The notes under the pieces are model-generated. The model was not told the DNA's origin. It made no database searches and was given only the letters and a program-made list of their open reading frames with translations. From Paenibacillus sp. FSL R7-0273 (lineage in GTDB: Bacteria; Bacillota; Bacilli; Paenibacillales; Paenibacillaceae): a stretch of 64,000 bases of DNA. The stretch covers positions 4,413,501-4,477,500 of the forward strand of contig NZ_CP009283.1 of assembly GCF_000758625.1 (NCBI RefSeq). Direction: 5' to 3'. This document shows positions 29,769 through 38,519 of the stretch, piece after piece (position 1 is the first letter of the stretch; every line of letters starts with the position of its first letter). The translations under genes and the position numbers were made by a program.

Positions 29769-29841
29769 CTGCAGACTGCTAATACGCAGCTTCGCTAAGG
29801 GATTAAAGCTGTAAACGGACATATATAATGAAGGAAAAGAT

Positions 29842-31572
29842 TCAGAACAGCTCCTCTGTTACGACCTGCCGGTCCAGATTCCGGTATTGCACAGCTTCCG
29901 CCAGGTGGGCAGAGCTGATCGCTGCCGCACCCTCAAGGTCGGCAATGGTCCGGGCGAGCTTAATAATCCGGTCATGCGCCCGCATGCTCAGACCCAGGCT
30001 CTCCAATATTCCTTGCAGCAGTATGCTGCTCTCTTTATTTAGGGCAGCATACCGGCGGAGAGCCGCTCCCGATAGCTCACTGTTCCAGGAAATAGGGAGC
30101 TTGCTGTAGCGCTCTGCCTGAAACTGCTGGGCTCTCAGTACGTCTTTGCGCATTTCTGCAGACGATAGGGCCGGGCTCTGCCCGTTCCAGTCTGAAGGAC
30201 GGGGAACATCCACCTGCATATCAATCCGGTCCAGCAGCGGGCCGGAGATTTTGGCCCGGTACTGGGCAATCTTCGCCGGGCTGCAGGTGCACCGCTGCTG
30301 GGCTCCGGCATTCCCCAAATACCCGCAGCTGCACGGATTCATCGAGCAGGCCAGCAAAAAACGGGCTGGAAAGGTGAACGCAGCACGGGCGCGGCTTATT
30401 GTAACCTCGCTATCCTCCAGCGGCTGCCGCAGCACCTCAAGCACATTGCGCGAGAATTCAGGCAGCTCATCCAGAAAAAGCACCCCACGGTGAGCCAGGC
30501 TGACCTCACCCGGCTTAGGTATACCCCCTCCGCCGATCAGACCGGCTGCTGAAATGGTATGATGCGGGGCACGGAAAGGCCTGCTGCGCAAAAGCCCGTT
30601 GCGGGTATCCGTCAGCTTGCCGGCCGCGCTGAATATTTTGGTGACCTCCAGTGATTCACTGTCATTTAGCTCCTGAAGGATACCAGGCAGCCTCTTGATC
30701 ATCATGGTTTTGCCGGTTCCGGGCGGGCCTACCAGTACAATATTGTGCATACCGGCGGCTGCAATTGTCAAAGCCCGCTTCACATGGCTCTGCCCAAGCA
30801 CATCTGCATAATCCTCCTTTAACAATCCTTCTGACGGACTAAAGGCGCTGCTTGCATAGGCTTCCGGAATATACCGTAAGTGCTCAAGATCAAGTGCCAT
30901 GACCGGCTGGCAGCTGCGGCCGGAATCATTCTTATGCTCCATTACAGTAACCGGAAACGGGAGCAGCGGCTCACTTTCCGGATGTACTGCAGAAGCTGCT
31001 GCAGCTTCCGGATTAACCGACTTCTCAACGGGTCCTTCAGCCTGACCGGCAGCCGACACCGTTATTTTGTCAGCAGGCTGAGGAAGCTCACGCAGATGAC
31101 CGGCTGCATAGACAGCCATGCCGCTGATTAACGCAGCCTCAGCCGCATTGCCGTGCGGCACCAGCACTCTCTGAAGGCCGGAGCGCCGGGCAGCTTCAAC
31201 CATCGGCAGGACACCTGTCACCGGTCTGAGGCTCCCGTCAAGAGCCAGCTCGCCGATCAGCAGCATTTCTGCAGCCGCCGGCATCAGCAATTGCCCGCTG
31301 GTTGTAAGAATACCCAGTGCAATCGCCAGATCGAAGGCTGAGCCCTCCTTGCGCAAATCTGCAGGAGCGAGATTGACTGTAACCCGCTGCTGGGGATAGC
31401 GGTATCCGCAGTTTTTGACCGCTGCGCGTACTCTTTCCACCGCTTCGCGGATAGCTGAATCAGGTAAGCCGATAATACTGGTCTGGGGCAAGCCGTTGGA
31501 CAGATCAATCTCAACACCGATCATCACACCTTCGATGCCATACAGGCAGGCACTGTGCATTTTTCCGTACAT
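29842..31572 (-). CDS. comM: ComM/YifB family Mg-chelatase-like ATPase
   Basis: ComM is an AAA+ branch-migration helicase that helps integrate transforming DNA; in Gram-positives the role is less clear. I place the start at ATG 31572 (MYGKMHSACLYGIEG). The 576-residue protein has the N-terminal Lon-like domain (IDLSNGLPQTSIIGLPD), Walker A GPPGTGKTMMIKRLPG and Mg-chelatase motifs (HHTISAAGLIGGG, ACSMNPCSCGYLG). It is longer than the usual ~510 residues because of an Ala/Pro/Glu-rich linker of about 80 residues before the AAA domain. dprA lies on the same strand about 4 kb downstream. Confidence 0.93.
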   Translation of the reverse strand: MYGKMHSACLYGIEGVMIGVEIDLSNGLPQTSIIGLPDSAIREAVERVRAAVKNCGYRYPQQRVTVNLAPADLRKEGSAFDLAIALGILTTSGQLLMPAAAEMLLIGELALDGSLRPVTGVLPMVEAARRSGLQRVLVPHGNAAEAALISGMAVYAAGHLRELPQPADKITVSAAGQAEGPVEKSVNPEAAAASAVHPESEPLLPFPVTVMEHKNDSGRSCQPVMALDLEHLRYIPEAYASSAFSPSEGLLKEDYADVLGQSHVKRALTIAAAGMHNIVLVGPPGTGKTMMIKRLPGILQELNDSESLEVTKIFSAAGKLTDTRNGLLRSRPFRAPHHTISAAGLIGGGGIPKPGEVSLAHRGVLFLDELPEFSRNVLEVLRQPLEDSEVTISRARAAFTFPARFLLACSMNPCSCGYLGNAGAQQRCTCSPAKIAQYRAKISGPLLDRIDMQVDVPRPSDWNGQSPALSSAEMRKDVLRAQQFQAERYSKLPISWNSELSGAALRRYAALNKESSILLQGILESLGLSMRAHDRIIKLARTIADLEGAAAISSAHLAEAVQYRNLDRQVVTEELF

Positions 31573-31753
31573 AACAAAAAACACCTCTTCTCCTGAAATA
31601 CGCCCGCGCAGGGCGTCATCACTCAAGAAAAAGGGTGCTTCCTCATTTTCCGCAGTCTTGCTATTTAATAACAGTATACAGTTACAGGCATGTCTGATCA
31701 AGCAATGCATAGCTGCCCGGAACGGCAGCACTTGTGCATATTTATGAAAATGT

Positions 31754-32263
31754 CTAACCTTCCTCACTGACGGTAACCGCGTCTCTAATCGCTTCAAATG
31801 ACAGCGGCTTATACCCGGTATGCTCTACGCAAATATTATAATGATGCTTCCCTTCATATTTCTGCCCATGAATATGACCGTGCACATTTACGTAAGGCAT
31901 ATGCTTATTCATATACATCGGCTCATGGGAAAGGAAGAAAAAATCCTTATAGATTAGCGGGTATTCACTGACCTCGTCAAAGCCCGCCTCCAGCCACCAG
32001 CTCCGACCGCGGCCGCGGTCGTGATTGCCCAGGATCAGTATTTTGTAGCCCTGCAGGCGGCTGATAATGTCACGCGTCGCTTCGAGTCCGAGGAACGAAA
32101 AATCCCCCAGATGAAAAACAGTATCTCCCGCTCCCACCACAGCATTCCAGCTCTCAATCATCGCCTGATCCATATCCTGCACATTTGCGAAGGGCCGTGA
32201 CTCAAAATCTATTATCAGCTTATGTCCAAAATGATGGTCCGATGTAAAAAAGACACCCGGCAT
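31754..32263 (-). CDS. Calcineurin-like metallophosphoesterase family protein
   Basis: The 169-residue protein has all the metal-binding motifs of the family in order: TSDHHFGH at the N-terminus, HLGDFSFLG, LGNHD (about 77-81), FLSHEPMY and VHGHIHGQ. This short form resembles small phage- and bacteria-encoded phosphoesterases. No signal peptide; cytoplasmic. The substrate cannot be inferred. GGGAGGG precedes the ATG. Confidence 0.9.
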   Translation of the reverse strand: MPGVFFTSDHHFGHKLIIDFESRPFANVQDMDQAMIESWNAVVGAGDTVFHLGDFSFLGLEATRDIISRLQGYKILILGNHDRGRGRSWWLEAGFDEVSEYPLIYKDFFFLSHEPMYMNKHMPYVNVHGHIHGQKYEGKHHYNICVEHTGYKPLSFEAIRDAVTVSEEG

Positions 32264-32329
32264 TCTATAACCCTCCCGTTATGTAAAGAATGATGTCCCC
32301 GCATAAAGAATGGACTTGGTAGGAACGAA

Positions 32330-32344
32330 CCCCACATAGTGGGG
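32330..32344 (-). terminator. Small GC-rich hairpin after the zinc-ribbon gene
   Basis: CCCCAC-ATA-GTGGGG forms a stable short stem, but no T-run follows on either strand. It may end or stabilise the transcript of the 32445-32861 gene. Nothing else was seen in 32264-32444. Confidence 0.3.
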
Positions 32345-32444
32345 CTTAAGCTTCCAAAACCTTCATTAAAACAGCTTACCATCGGGCTGTTCTTTCAGAA
32401 CGGCATCCGGGATCAGCGTAAGCCTAAGTCCAGCCTTTTTTGGT

Positions 32445-32861
32445 TTATCCTTTAGGCCAGTCCCGCTTGCTCGAACGCTGGTTGGAGTCTAAATGAATCA
32501 ATTCCGCCAATGAAGGGATCTCTTCATGCTCCACCAGCCATTTGCGCATTTCCTTAATCGCCTCAACCTGACCATTCCCCCGGTCGCGCCAGGTCAGCAG
32601 CTCGATCACCCGGATGACGAGTGACATAAGACTGCTGTGGCTGCTCAAGCTTTTTTCAGCTCTGATCTTCTGGATCAGCGCCTCATTCTCCCAGTCGATC
32701 AGGATTTCCTCCGCAATAGCGGGACGCATAATGGTAAAGCTCTTGCTGCACTTGCTGCAGCAGATCACCGCTGAAGGCCGCTCTCCCATATCCACTTCTA
32801 TCTTGTGATCACAATATTGGCAAGCAAAGCTCACCTGTATATTAACCGGTTGGTTATTCAC
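32445..32861 (-). CDS. Zinc-ribbon hypothetical protein
   Basis: This 138-residue protein has two Cys pairs, C14/C17 and C35/C38 (with C34), typical of a small zinc ribbon, followed by a helical region (about 50-125) of unknown fold. The start is GTG at 32861 with AGGAGG eight bases upstream, which supports expression. I do not recognise the family. It may be a regulatory or nucleic-acid-binding protein, but no motif beyond the zinc ribbon supports this. Confidence 0.75.
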   Translation of the reverse strand: MNNQPVNIQVSFACQYCDHKIEVDMGERPSAVICCSKCSKSFTIMRPAIAEEILIDWENEALIQKIRAEKSLSSHSSLMSLVIRVIELLTWRDRGNGQVEAIKEMRKWLVEHEEIPSLAELIHLDSNQRSSKRDWPKG

Positions 32862-33002
32862 GGGAACAGCCTCCTCATGGTAGCATTAAAAGTCACAATA
32901 ATGTTTACCCATTTCCTTGGAGGAATGACCCAATCAGCACATCCGCACCAGGACTGGCCTCAAATTCAGACTCCATTCGGAAAGGAACGAGCCGCTCCTT
33001 GT

Positions 33003-33389
33003 TCAAAAAGCCTCCCGGATATGCCGGAGTGCAGCGACGCTTAAATCCGGATTCAGCTGCACACTAATTACATCAAATGAAACGGCGCACTCCTCTTGAT
33101 TCCTCATGTGCAAATAGACCTTGGCTGTGCTGCGCACCTTACGGATTTTGCGGGCATCCACCGACTCCTCCGGCGTACCCGGCAGCGGGCTTCCGCTGCG
33201 GCTGCGCACCTCGATGAAAACCAGTACGCCCTGATATTCCGCAATGAGGTCGAGCTCACCGCTGCGGCAGCGCCAATTCCTCTCTAGCACAGTATAGCCC
33301 CGTGAGGCCAGATAGAGTGCTGCTGCTGCTTCAGCCGCAGCCCCTTTTAGCTTACGGTTATACCTTCCGCTTACCGGGAGTCCGCTCAT
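33003..33389 (-). CDS. yraN: UPF0102 (YraN) family endonuclease-like protein
   Basis: The 128-residue protein has the nuclease-like core GELDLIAEYQGVLVFIEVRSR, which matches the PD-(D/E)XK-like pattern of the YraN/UPF0102 family (Asp, Glu-x-Lys/Arg). The N-terminus has GAAAEAAAALYLASRGYTVL. The biochemical role of the family is not established. Its ATG overlaps the ylqH stop (ATGA). It belongs to the ylqG-ylqH-yraN unit. Confidence 0.92.
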   Translation of the reverse strand: MSGLPVSGRYNRKLKGAAAEAAAALYLASRGYTVLERNWRCRSGELDLIAEYQGVLVFIEVRSRSGSPLPGTPEESVDARKIRKVRSTAKVYLHMRNQEECAVSFDVISVQLNPDLSVAALRHIREAF

Positions 33390-33691
33390 TGACGGTTCCG
33401 CTTTCCGGCCTGCCGGTCACTCTGATATACAAAGCTCAGAATCTCTGCCACCAGGTTGTATAGCTCGGGCGGTATTTGCTGATCCAGATCCAGCTTGGAT
33501 AGAACCTCAACGAGGGCAGCATCCTCCTGCACAGCCACCCCGTTCTCTTTGGCTTTCTGCAGGATAGCCTCGGCAATTACCCCCTGGCCTTTGGCCACAA
33601 CCACCGGGGCATCGCTCTGTCCGGGAGTATATTTAAGGGCAACCGCCTTTTTCATCCGTTGTGACATTCCCTGCTTCTCGTGCTCACTCAT
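33386..33691 (-). CDS. ylqH: Free-standing FlhB C-terminal-domain homologue (YlqH type)
   Basis: The 101-residue protein aligns with the cytoplasmic domain of FlhB: KKAVALKYTPGQSDAPVVVAKG corresponds to FAVALKYDG...EIVAKGQ in FlhB, and the end LVAEILSFVYQSDR corresponds to VAEVLAYVYKLK. It begins just after the position of the NPTH cleavage site and has neither the motif nor a membrane part. So it resembles a pre-cleaved FlhB fragment. It overlaps ylqG by 4 bp. Whether it acts in flagellar export is not known. Confidence 0.9.
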   Translation of the reverse strand: MSEHEKQGMSQRMKKAVALKYTPGQSDAPVVVAKGQGVIAEAILQKAKENGVAVQEDAALVEVLSKLDLDQQIPPELYNLVAEILSFVYQSDRQAGKRNRQ

Positions 33692-35907
33692 ATCCGGAAA
33701 TCGACTCCTTTATAGGAATCGGGAGTAAATTCTGCCAGCTTTGCCGCCGCCGCTGCTCCGGAGGCAGCAGTCTTCAGCTCCGGCAGCGGCTCGGTACGCA
33801 GGCTGGAGAGCTGATAGCCTATGGATTCTACCGCAGCCGCTATATCCTCCCGTCTGCCCTCAAGCAGCTCCAGCATCCACGGGTCGTTATTATGCAGCTT
33901 CAGGCTGACAATCCGGTCCACAACCTGCACATCCACCAGGGTCTGGCCCAGCTGCTTCATGTCCAGGTCAAACCAGAGGCGGCAATTCGCCGCGTCCAGC
34001 TCACCTTTGCGGCCACGCCTTGACTGGATATGCACTGACGCCGTCTCCTGGCCGTCAGGCCCGTGCAGCGGCAGGAACAGCGTCACCTGCGCGAACGGCG
34101 CGGTGCGGTCCGTATTCAGCAGCAGCTGCTGGCCTGTCAGCTGCGCCACAAGCTGGCCCGCGGCATCCTTGACCGCGGGCGGGGCCTCGCTGCTGCCCAT
34201 AACCTGCAGCAGCACGCCCTTCAGCGTATCGGCGGCGGCATCCGCCCCGCCGGCCGCTGCCTGCAGCGCCGCCGGCGGCAGCGCTGCTTCGCGCCCTCCC
34301 GCGGCTGCCGTGCCGCCGCGGATTGCCTGCTGCTCGTGCTCCGCACCGAGCAGCTTCAGCACCCGCCCGACCCAAGACGATGCGTCTTGGGCAGGAGCGG
34401 GTGCCTGGCCCGGCTGCTGCGCAGCAGCCGGGCTGTCCCCGCGCGGCGGTGCAGCCGCGCGGGCAGGGTCTTGCCCCGCCGCCGCAGGCGGGGCGTCCGC
34501 TTCAGGCTGGGCGGCAGCGCCAGCCTGGTCTGTGAGCTGCGGCAGCGTGCCGCGCAGCTCGGTGAGCACGCCCTGCAGCTTCGCGAGCAGGGCGCCTGCA
34601 TTCCTCGCTGCAGAGGCGGAGCCTGCACCTTCCCCATCTCCTGCACTTCCTGTGCCTCTCGCACTTCCTGCACCTTCAGCACTTCCTGCACCTTCAGCAT
34701 TTCCTGTGCCTCTCACATTCCCTGCGCCTTCAGCACCTCCGGCGCCTTTCGCATTTCCTGAACCTTCAACACTTCCGGCACCTTTCACACTTCCCGCACC
34801 TTCAGCACCTCCGGCGCCTTTCGCACTTCCAGTACCTTCAGCACTTCCGGCACCTTTCACACTTCCTGTACCTTCAGCACTTCCCGCACCTCTTGCACTT
34901 CCTGTACCTTCAGCACTTCCGGCACCTCTTGCACTTCCTTCACCTTCAGCACTTCCGGCACCTCTTGCACTTCCGGCGCCTTCTGCATTTCCGTTGCCTT
35001 TCGCACTTCCAGCACCATCAGCACTTCCGGTATTTTCTGCCTGCATAGCGCCTTTCGCATTCTCTGCAGTCCCGCCTGTCTTCACTGCGTTACTGCCCGG
35101 CCCCGCAGCTTCCTTTGCAGCAGCAGTCTCACCCGCTCCATTCTCCGCCAGCGCTGTCAGCGACCCGGCTTGAGGACTGGCAGGCTGTGTCCCCGCCTTA
35201 GTCTCCGCGGCAGCCTCCCCTGCCGCTGTACGCCCTCCAGCAGCTGCATTAGCTGGAGTCTCCGTGCCTGTGCGGGTAGCTGAAGCCCCAGGCTTGCCTT
35301 TGCCGGCTTCCTGCTGCGCCCACAAGCTAAGCTCCGTCTCAAGCTTAGCCAGCAGCTCATGCAGCTTCGGCCCAAAAACCGCCTGCTGCAGTCCCCTCAC
35401 GCTCTCGGCTGTAACCGGCAGCCCCCGTTTTACCGACAGAACAGCCGATTCCAGCCACTCCGAGGTAGAGACCCCTTGCGGCTTGGCGCTCATAACCGCC
35501 TCCAGCTTGGCTGCGGTCTCCTTGGTCAGCGGAAGTCCTCCGGACTGCATTGCCTGAACAATCTCCTTGCCGGCCTTCGATTCCTTAAGCCCCAGCATTT
35601 CCAGCGTTTCGCCCATATTCTGCGGCGAAGCCAGTGCGGCATCGCCCGCCGGCACCGGCTTCAGCACCGGCAATCCGCCTTCTCCGGGAGGCGCAACCTG
35701 CAGCGTCATTGACTGCCCCGGCTGCAGCGGAGTCTCAAGCTCAGCACGGACCGGGGTTCCCTGAATCTGGACTACCGCCTCTTTACCGGATTCCGACACA
35801 CTCAGAACCACACCGCGGACAACCTGTCCTTCCTTCAGCTCCAGCGTTTTGGCTTCACCCGGTTTGCTGTCGCCCAGCAGACCGCGGAACAAAGATCCGA
35901 TATTCAT
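33688..35907 (-). CDS. ylqG: FliK-like protein with long GxGS repeat linker (YlqG type)
   Basis: The 739-residue protein has an N-terminal ordered region (about 1-215, VVRGVVLSVSESGKEAVVQIQG), a central linker (about 216-450) built of six-residue repeats of the type X-G-A-G-S-A where X alternates between Glu and Lys/Arg, and a C-terminal Flg_hook-like domain (CRLWFDLDMKQLGQTLVDVQ). It is translated together with ylqH, matching the FliK-FlhB functional pairing. A secreted ruler or chaperone-like role is possible, but no signal peptide is seen. The repeat number probably varies between strains. Confidence 0.82.
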   Translation of the reverse strand: MNIGSLFRGLLGDSKPGEAKTLELKEGQVVRGVVLSVSESGKEAVVQIQGTPVRAELETPLQPGQSMTLQVAPPGEGGLPVLKPVPAGDAALASPQNMGETLEMLGLKESKAGKEIVQAMQSGGLPLTKETAAKLEAVMSAKPQGVSTSEWLESAVLSVKRGLPVTAESVRGLQQAVFGPKLHELLAKLETELSLWAQQEAGKGKPGASATRTGTETPANAAAGGRTAAGEAAAETKAGTQPASPQAGSLTALAENGAGETAAAKEAAGPGSNAVKTGGTAENAKGAMQAENTGSADGAGSAKGNGNAEGAGSARGAGSAEGEGSARGAGSAEGTGSARGAGSAEGTGSVKGAGSAEGTGSAKGAGGAEGAGSVKGAGSVEGSGNAKGAGGAEGAGNVRGTGNAEGAGSAEGAGSARGTGSAGDGEGAGSASAARNAGALLAKLQGVLTELRGTLPQLTDQAGAAAQPEADAPPAAAGQDPARAAAPPRGDSPAAAQQPGQAPAPAQDASSWVGRVLKLLGAEHEQQAIRGGTAAAGGREAALPPAALQAAAGGADAAADTLKGVLLQVMGSSEAPPAVKDAAGQLVAQLTGQQLLLNTDRTAPFAQVTLFLPLHGPDGQETASVHIQSRRGRKGELDAANCRLWFDLDMKQLGQTLVDVQVVDRIVSLKLHNNDPWMLELLEGRREDIAAAVESIGYQLSSLRTEPLPELKTAASGAAAAAKLAEFTPDSYKGVDFRI
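34615..35035. repeat. 18-bp coding minisatellite within ylqG
   Basis: The coding sequence contains more than 20 imperfect copies of an 18-bp unit (for example CACTTCCTGCACCTTCAG on the plus strand). Pairs of units alternate acidic and basic first residues, so the effective period is 36 bp. Confidence 0.85.
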
Positions 35908-35984
35908 GCCGCACTCCCTCCTCTCTAAAGCTCTTATTTTCTATTATATCGGCATTTGCCGCCCTTTTTATAAAAGCTCCCGGC

Positions 35985-36611
35985 TCAAAATAAAGTCTGC
36001 TGCTCCGCCAGAATTTTCCCGATAAAGCTGCGCCGGTGCATTGGGGTCGGACCAAGAGCGGCAATTTGCTCACGGTGCAGCTTGGTTGCATAGCCTTTAT
36101 GTATTTTGATGCCATAGTCCGGATATAATTCCTCCCACAGCCCCTCACACAGCCGGTCCCGGGTCACTTTGGCGACAATGGATGCTGCAGCGATAGACTG
36201 GCTGTTGGCATCCCCCTTGATAATCGCCTGCTGGGGCAGCGCCAGATCCACCTTCTCCGCATCAATCAGCAGATAGTCGGCCGCCTCGCTTAAGCCCTCC
36301 ACTGCTTTTTTCATCGCCAGCCGGGAGGCCTGCTTGATATTGATCTCATCAATAATGGAAGACTCCACATGCCCGACACAGACAGCCAGCGCCTGCTCCA
36401 TAATAATCTCGTACAGGGCATCCCGTTTTTTTGCCGTCAGCTTCTTTGAGTCATCCACACCGTCTATAATCAGGCCCTCCGGCAAAATAACCGCAGCAGC
36501 CACCACATCACCGAACAGACAGCCTCTGCCCACTTCATCCACACCGGCAATCCGGCGGTACGACTGCTCCCAGCCCGCTTTCTCAAAACTCAGCATATCT
36601 ATACTGCTCAT
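35985..36611 (-). CDS. rnhB: Ribonuclease HII
   Basis: RNase HII removes ribonucleotides from DNA and RNA-DNA hybrids. The 208-residue protein has the catalytic Asp-Glu pair at 25-26 (GVDEVGRG), GVDDSKKLT and a later Asp in LLIDAEKV. I chose ATG at 36611 (GGAG five bases upstream) rather than GTG at 36617. It is separated from rbgA by a terminator, so it has its own promoter. Confidence 0.95.
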   Translation of the reverse strand: MSSIDMLSFEKAGWEQSYRRIAGVDEVGRGCLFGDVVAAAVILPEGLIIDGVDDSKKLTAKKRDALYEIIMEQALAVCVGHVESSIIDEINIKQASRLAMKKAVEGLSEAADYLLIDAEKVDLALPQQAIIKGDANSQSIAAASIVAKVTRDRLCEGLWEELYPDYGIKIHKGYATKLHREQIAALGPTPMHRRSFIGKILAEQQTLF

Positions 36612-36729
36612 ATTCACTCCACCGCCATGTCCATTTATCTTACTTTATCCTACTCAGCTTATCATACGAAGACTTCCGGGGTCATCCTTCCATATCCTCA
36701 TAATCAGTCCGTCCAGCCCTTTACGTCAA

Positions 36730-36764
36730 CAAAAAAAAGAGCCACCGGTAATCCGGATGGCCCT
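36730..36764 (-). terminator. Intrinsic terminator after rbgA
   Basis: On the minus strand a GAGGGCCATCCGG / CCGGTGGCTC stem is followed directly by TTTTTTTTG. It separates the rplS-lepB-rbgA stretch from rnhB. Confidence 0.88.
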
Positions 36765-36780
36765 CATCTCTAACTAAGCT

Positions 36781-37641
36781 TTACGGTGTCTCCAGCGTAA
36801 AAGTACCCAGCTTGCCGGCGCGCAGCTCGTGCAGCAGCGTCCGGGAAGCCTTCTCCAGATCGACGCGGCCGCCGCTGATCAGACAGCCGCGCTTGCGCCC
36901 GACTGCTTCCATAACGGCCACGATTTCGTCCGGATTTTCCGTATCCTCAGGAAGCTTGTCAATGCCAAAGCGCTCCTTGAACCGGGAACCGTAATCCTTG
37001 ATCAGATATTTTACCGCATAATAGGCAATGTCCTCAACGTTAAGAACCTCTTCTTTGATTGCACCCGTGATAGCCAGGCGGTAACCCACCTCCTGGTCCT
37101 CGAACTTGGGCCATAGAATCCCGGGGGTATCGAGCAGCTCCAGGGTACCGTCCGTCTTGATCCATTGCTGGCCCTTGGTCACACCCGGACGGTCGCCTGT
37201 CAACGCAATACTCCGTCCGGCCATCTTGTTGATCAGCGTCGATTTACCGACATTCGGAATGCCGACAATGAGTGCACGGTTCGCGCGCGGGTTCATGCCC
37301 TTGGCAATCTGACGGTCAATCTTCTCCTTGAGCAGCAGCTTGACCTGTTCCGGGATTTCCTTAATGCCTGTTCCTGTGGAAGCATCCACCGGATGAGCCA
37401 CATGCCCTTCAGCCCTGAAATAGGCCAGCCATTGGCGTGTTGCTGCAGGATCAGCGAGATCACTCTTATTAAGAATAATCAATCTGGGCTTATCGCGTAA
37501 AATATCATCAATCATCGGATTGCGGCTTGAAAGCGGCAGACGGGAATCGAGCAGCTCTATTGCAACGTCAATCAGCTTCAGCTTGTCCTCGATTTGCCGT
37601 CTAGCCCTCGTCATATGACCGGGAAACCATTGAATGGCCAT
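36781..37641 (-). CDS. rbgA: Ribosome biogenesis GTPase RbgA (YlqF)
   Basis: RbgA is the circularly permuted GTPase needed for late assembly of the 50S subunit. The order of motifs in the 286-residue protein shows the permutation: G4 (NKSDLAD) comes before G1 (GIPNVGKSTLI) and G3 (DTPGILWP). The N-terminal FPGHMTRARRQI is typical. I chose ATG at 37641, eight bases after AGGAGG. It follows lepB by 35 bp. Confidence 0.97.
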   Translation of the reverse strand: MAIQWFPGHMTRARRQIEDKLKLIDVAIELLDSRLPLSSRNPMIDDILRDKPRLIILNKSDLADPAATRQWLAYFRAEGHVAHPVDASTGTGIKEIPEQVKLLLKEKIDRQIAKGMNPRANRALIVGIPNVGKSTLINKMAGRSIALTGDRPGVTKGQQWIKTDGTLELLDTPGILWPKFEDQEVGYRLAITGAIKEEVLNVEDIAYYAVKYLIKDYGSRFKERFGIDKLPEDTENPDEIVAVMEAVGRKRGCLISGGRVDLEKASRTLLHELRAGKLGTFTLETP

Positions 37642-37676
37642 TGCCGTCACCTCCTCTGACTTACTGTCAGCTTTAT

Positions 37677-38297
37677 TTAGTGGTTAATAATCGAAATGTC
37701 CTGAATCGGCCAGAAGATCAGATCTGCACGGCCAACAATATCTTCAAGCGGCACGTAGCCGATCATTCGGCTGTCCGTACTGTCAGAACGGTTATCCCCC
37801 ATTACGAATATATGCCCTTCAGGTACAGTACCGTCAGGAACCTCTTCGTTAGGGAAGTCTTTGTTATTATAGAGGGAATTATTGGCATGTCTTGCATCAA
37901 TGGCTTCCTGGATATACGTTTCGTCCACAGGCTCGCCGTTAACTGTAACAACATCCCCTTCAACCTTTACCGTATCTCCGGCCACCGCAATAACCCGTTT
38001 AATAAAATCTCTGCCTTCGGAAGGCACATGGAACACAATAACCTCACCGCGCTGCGGGGAGCGGATATCGTAGAGGATTTCATTTACAATAACCCGTTCA
38101 CCTGTATGGAAGTTCGGCTGCATGGAAGGTCCGTCCACGATAAACGGCTTGAACAAAAGCCATCTGATCAGAATTACCAGAACCAATGCAATTGCAATCG
38201 CCTTGATCCATTCCAGTACTTCATTTTTCTGTTTCTGGGGGGGCTGTTCACTCTGGTCCAGAGCATCCCCTTGTCCCTGCTGCAAATCCTGCTGCAT
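37677..38297 (-). CDS. lepB: Signal peptidase I
   Basis: This enzyme cleaves signal peptides at the membrane. The 206-residue single-span protein has a Gln-rich N-terminus, a transmembrane helix (about 32-47), the catalytic Ser58 (DGPSMQPNF) and Lys100 (DFIKRVIAV), and the MGDNRSDSTDSR box. It is a Bacillus SipS-type enzyme. Position between rplS and rbgA is common in Paenibacillus-like genomes. Confidence 0.97.
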   Translation of the reverse strand: MQQDLQQGQGDALDQSEQPPQKQKNEVLEWIKAIAIALVLVILIRWLLFKPFIVDGPSMQPNFHTGERVIVNEILYDIRSPQRGEVIVFHVPSEGRDFIKRVIAVAGDTVKVEGDVVTVNGEPVDETYIQEAIDARHANNSLYNNKDFPNEEVPDGTVPEGHIFVMGDNRSDSTDSRMIGYVPLEDIVGRADLIFWPIQDISIINH

Positions 38298-38348
38298 AGT
38301 TCACCGTCCTCTCTTTATGCTGCTCTCACTATACATCCACTATACAAC

Positions 38349-38394
38349 AAAAAAACTCCTGCCAAAAACCCCTCCACGAATACTCCTTCAGGAG
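38349..38394 (-). terminator. Terminator-like hairpin upstream of lepB
   Basis: On the minus strand CTCCTG (from 38389-38394) and CAGGAG (from 38356-38361) can pair across a 27-nt loop; the latter is followed by TTTTTTT. A shorter alternative stem CTCC/GGAG lies at 38383-38394. It sits about 50 bp before the lepB start and may attenuate readthrough from rplS. Confidence 0.4.
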
Positions 38395-38469
38395 GCCTTT
38401 TCGGAAGAAGCTGATCCTAAGGCATATATGTTCAAGTCTGGCTTGTATAAAAGGACCGGAGGTACTGGT

Positions 38470-38509
38470 AAGAATAAAGAAAGGGGCTTGAACTCAAGCC
38501 CCTTTCTTT
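38470..38509 (-). terminator. Intrinsic terminator after rplS
   Basis: AAAGAAAGGGGCTTGA and its complement (38477-38509) form a long near-perfect stem with a 3-nt loop, followed by ATTCTTAC on the minus strand. It lies 10 bp after the rplS stop. Confidence 0.8.
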
Positions 38510-38519
38510 GCCGCTAATT

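Noticed and set aside
34615..35035. CRISPR array in the repeated part of ylqG
   Set aside because: The 18-bp repeats are contiguous, in frame and code for Gly/Ser repeats; there are no spacers or cas genes.
33821..35173. Long plus-strand open frame opposite ylqG (about 450 codons)
   Set aside because: It is an antisense shadow of a GC-rich repetitive gene; its product is a Ser/Pro/Ala repeat without ribosome site or family features.
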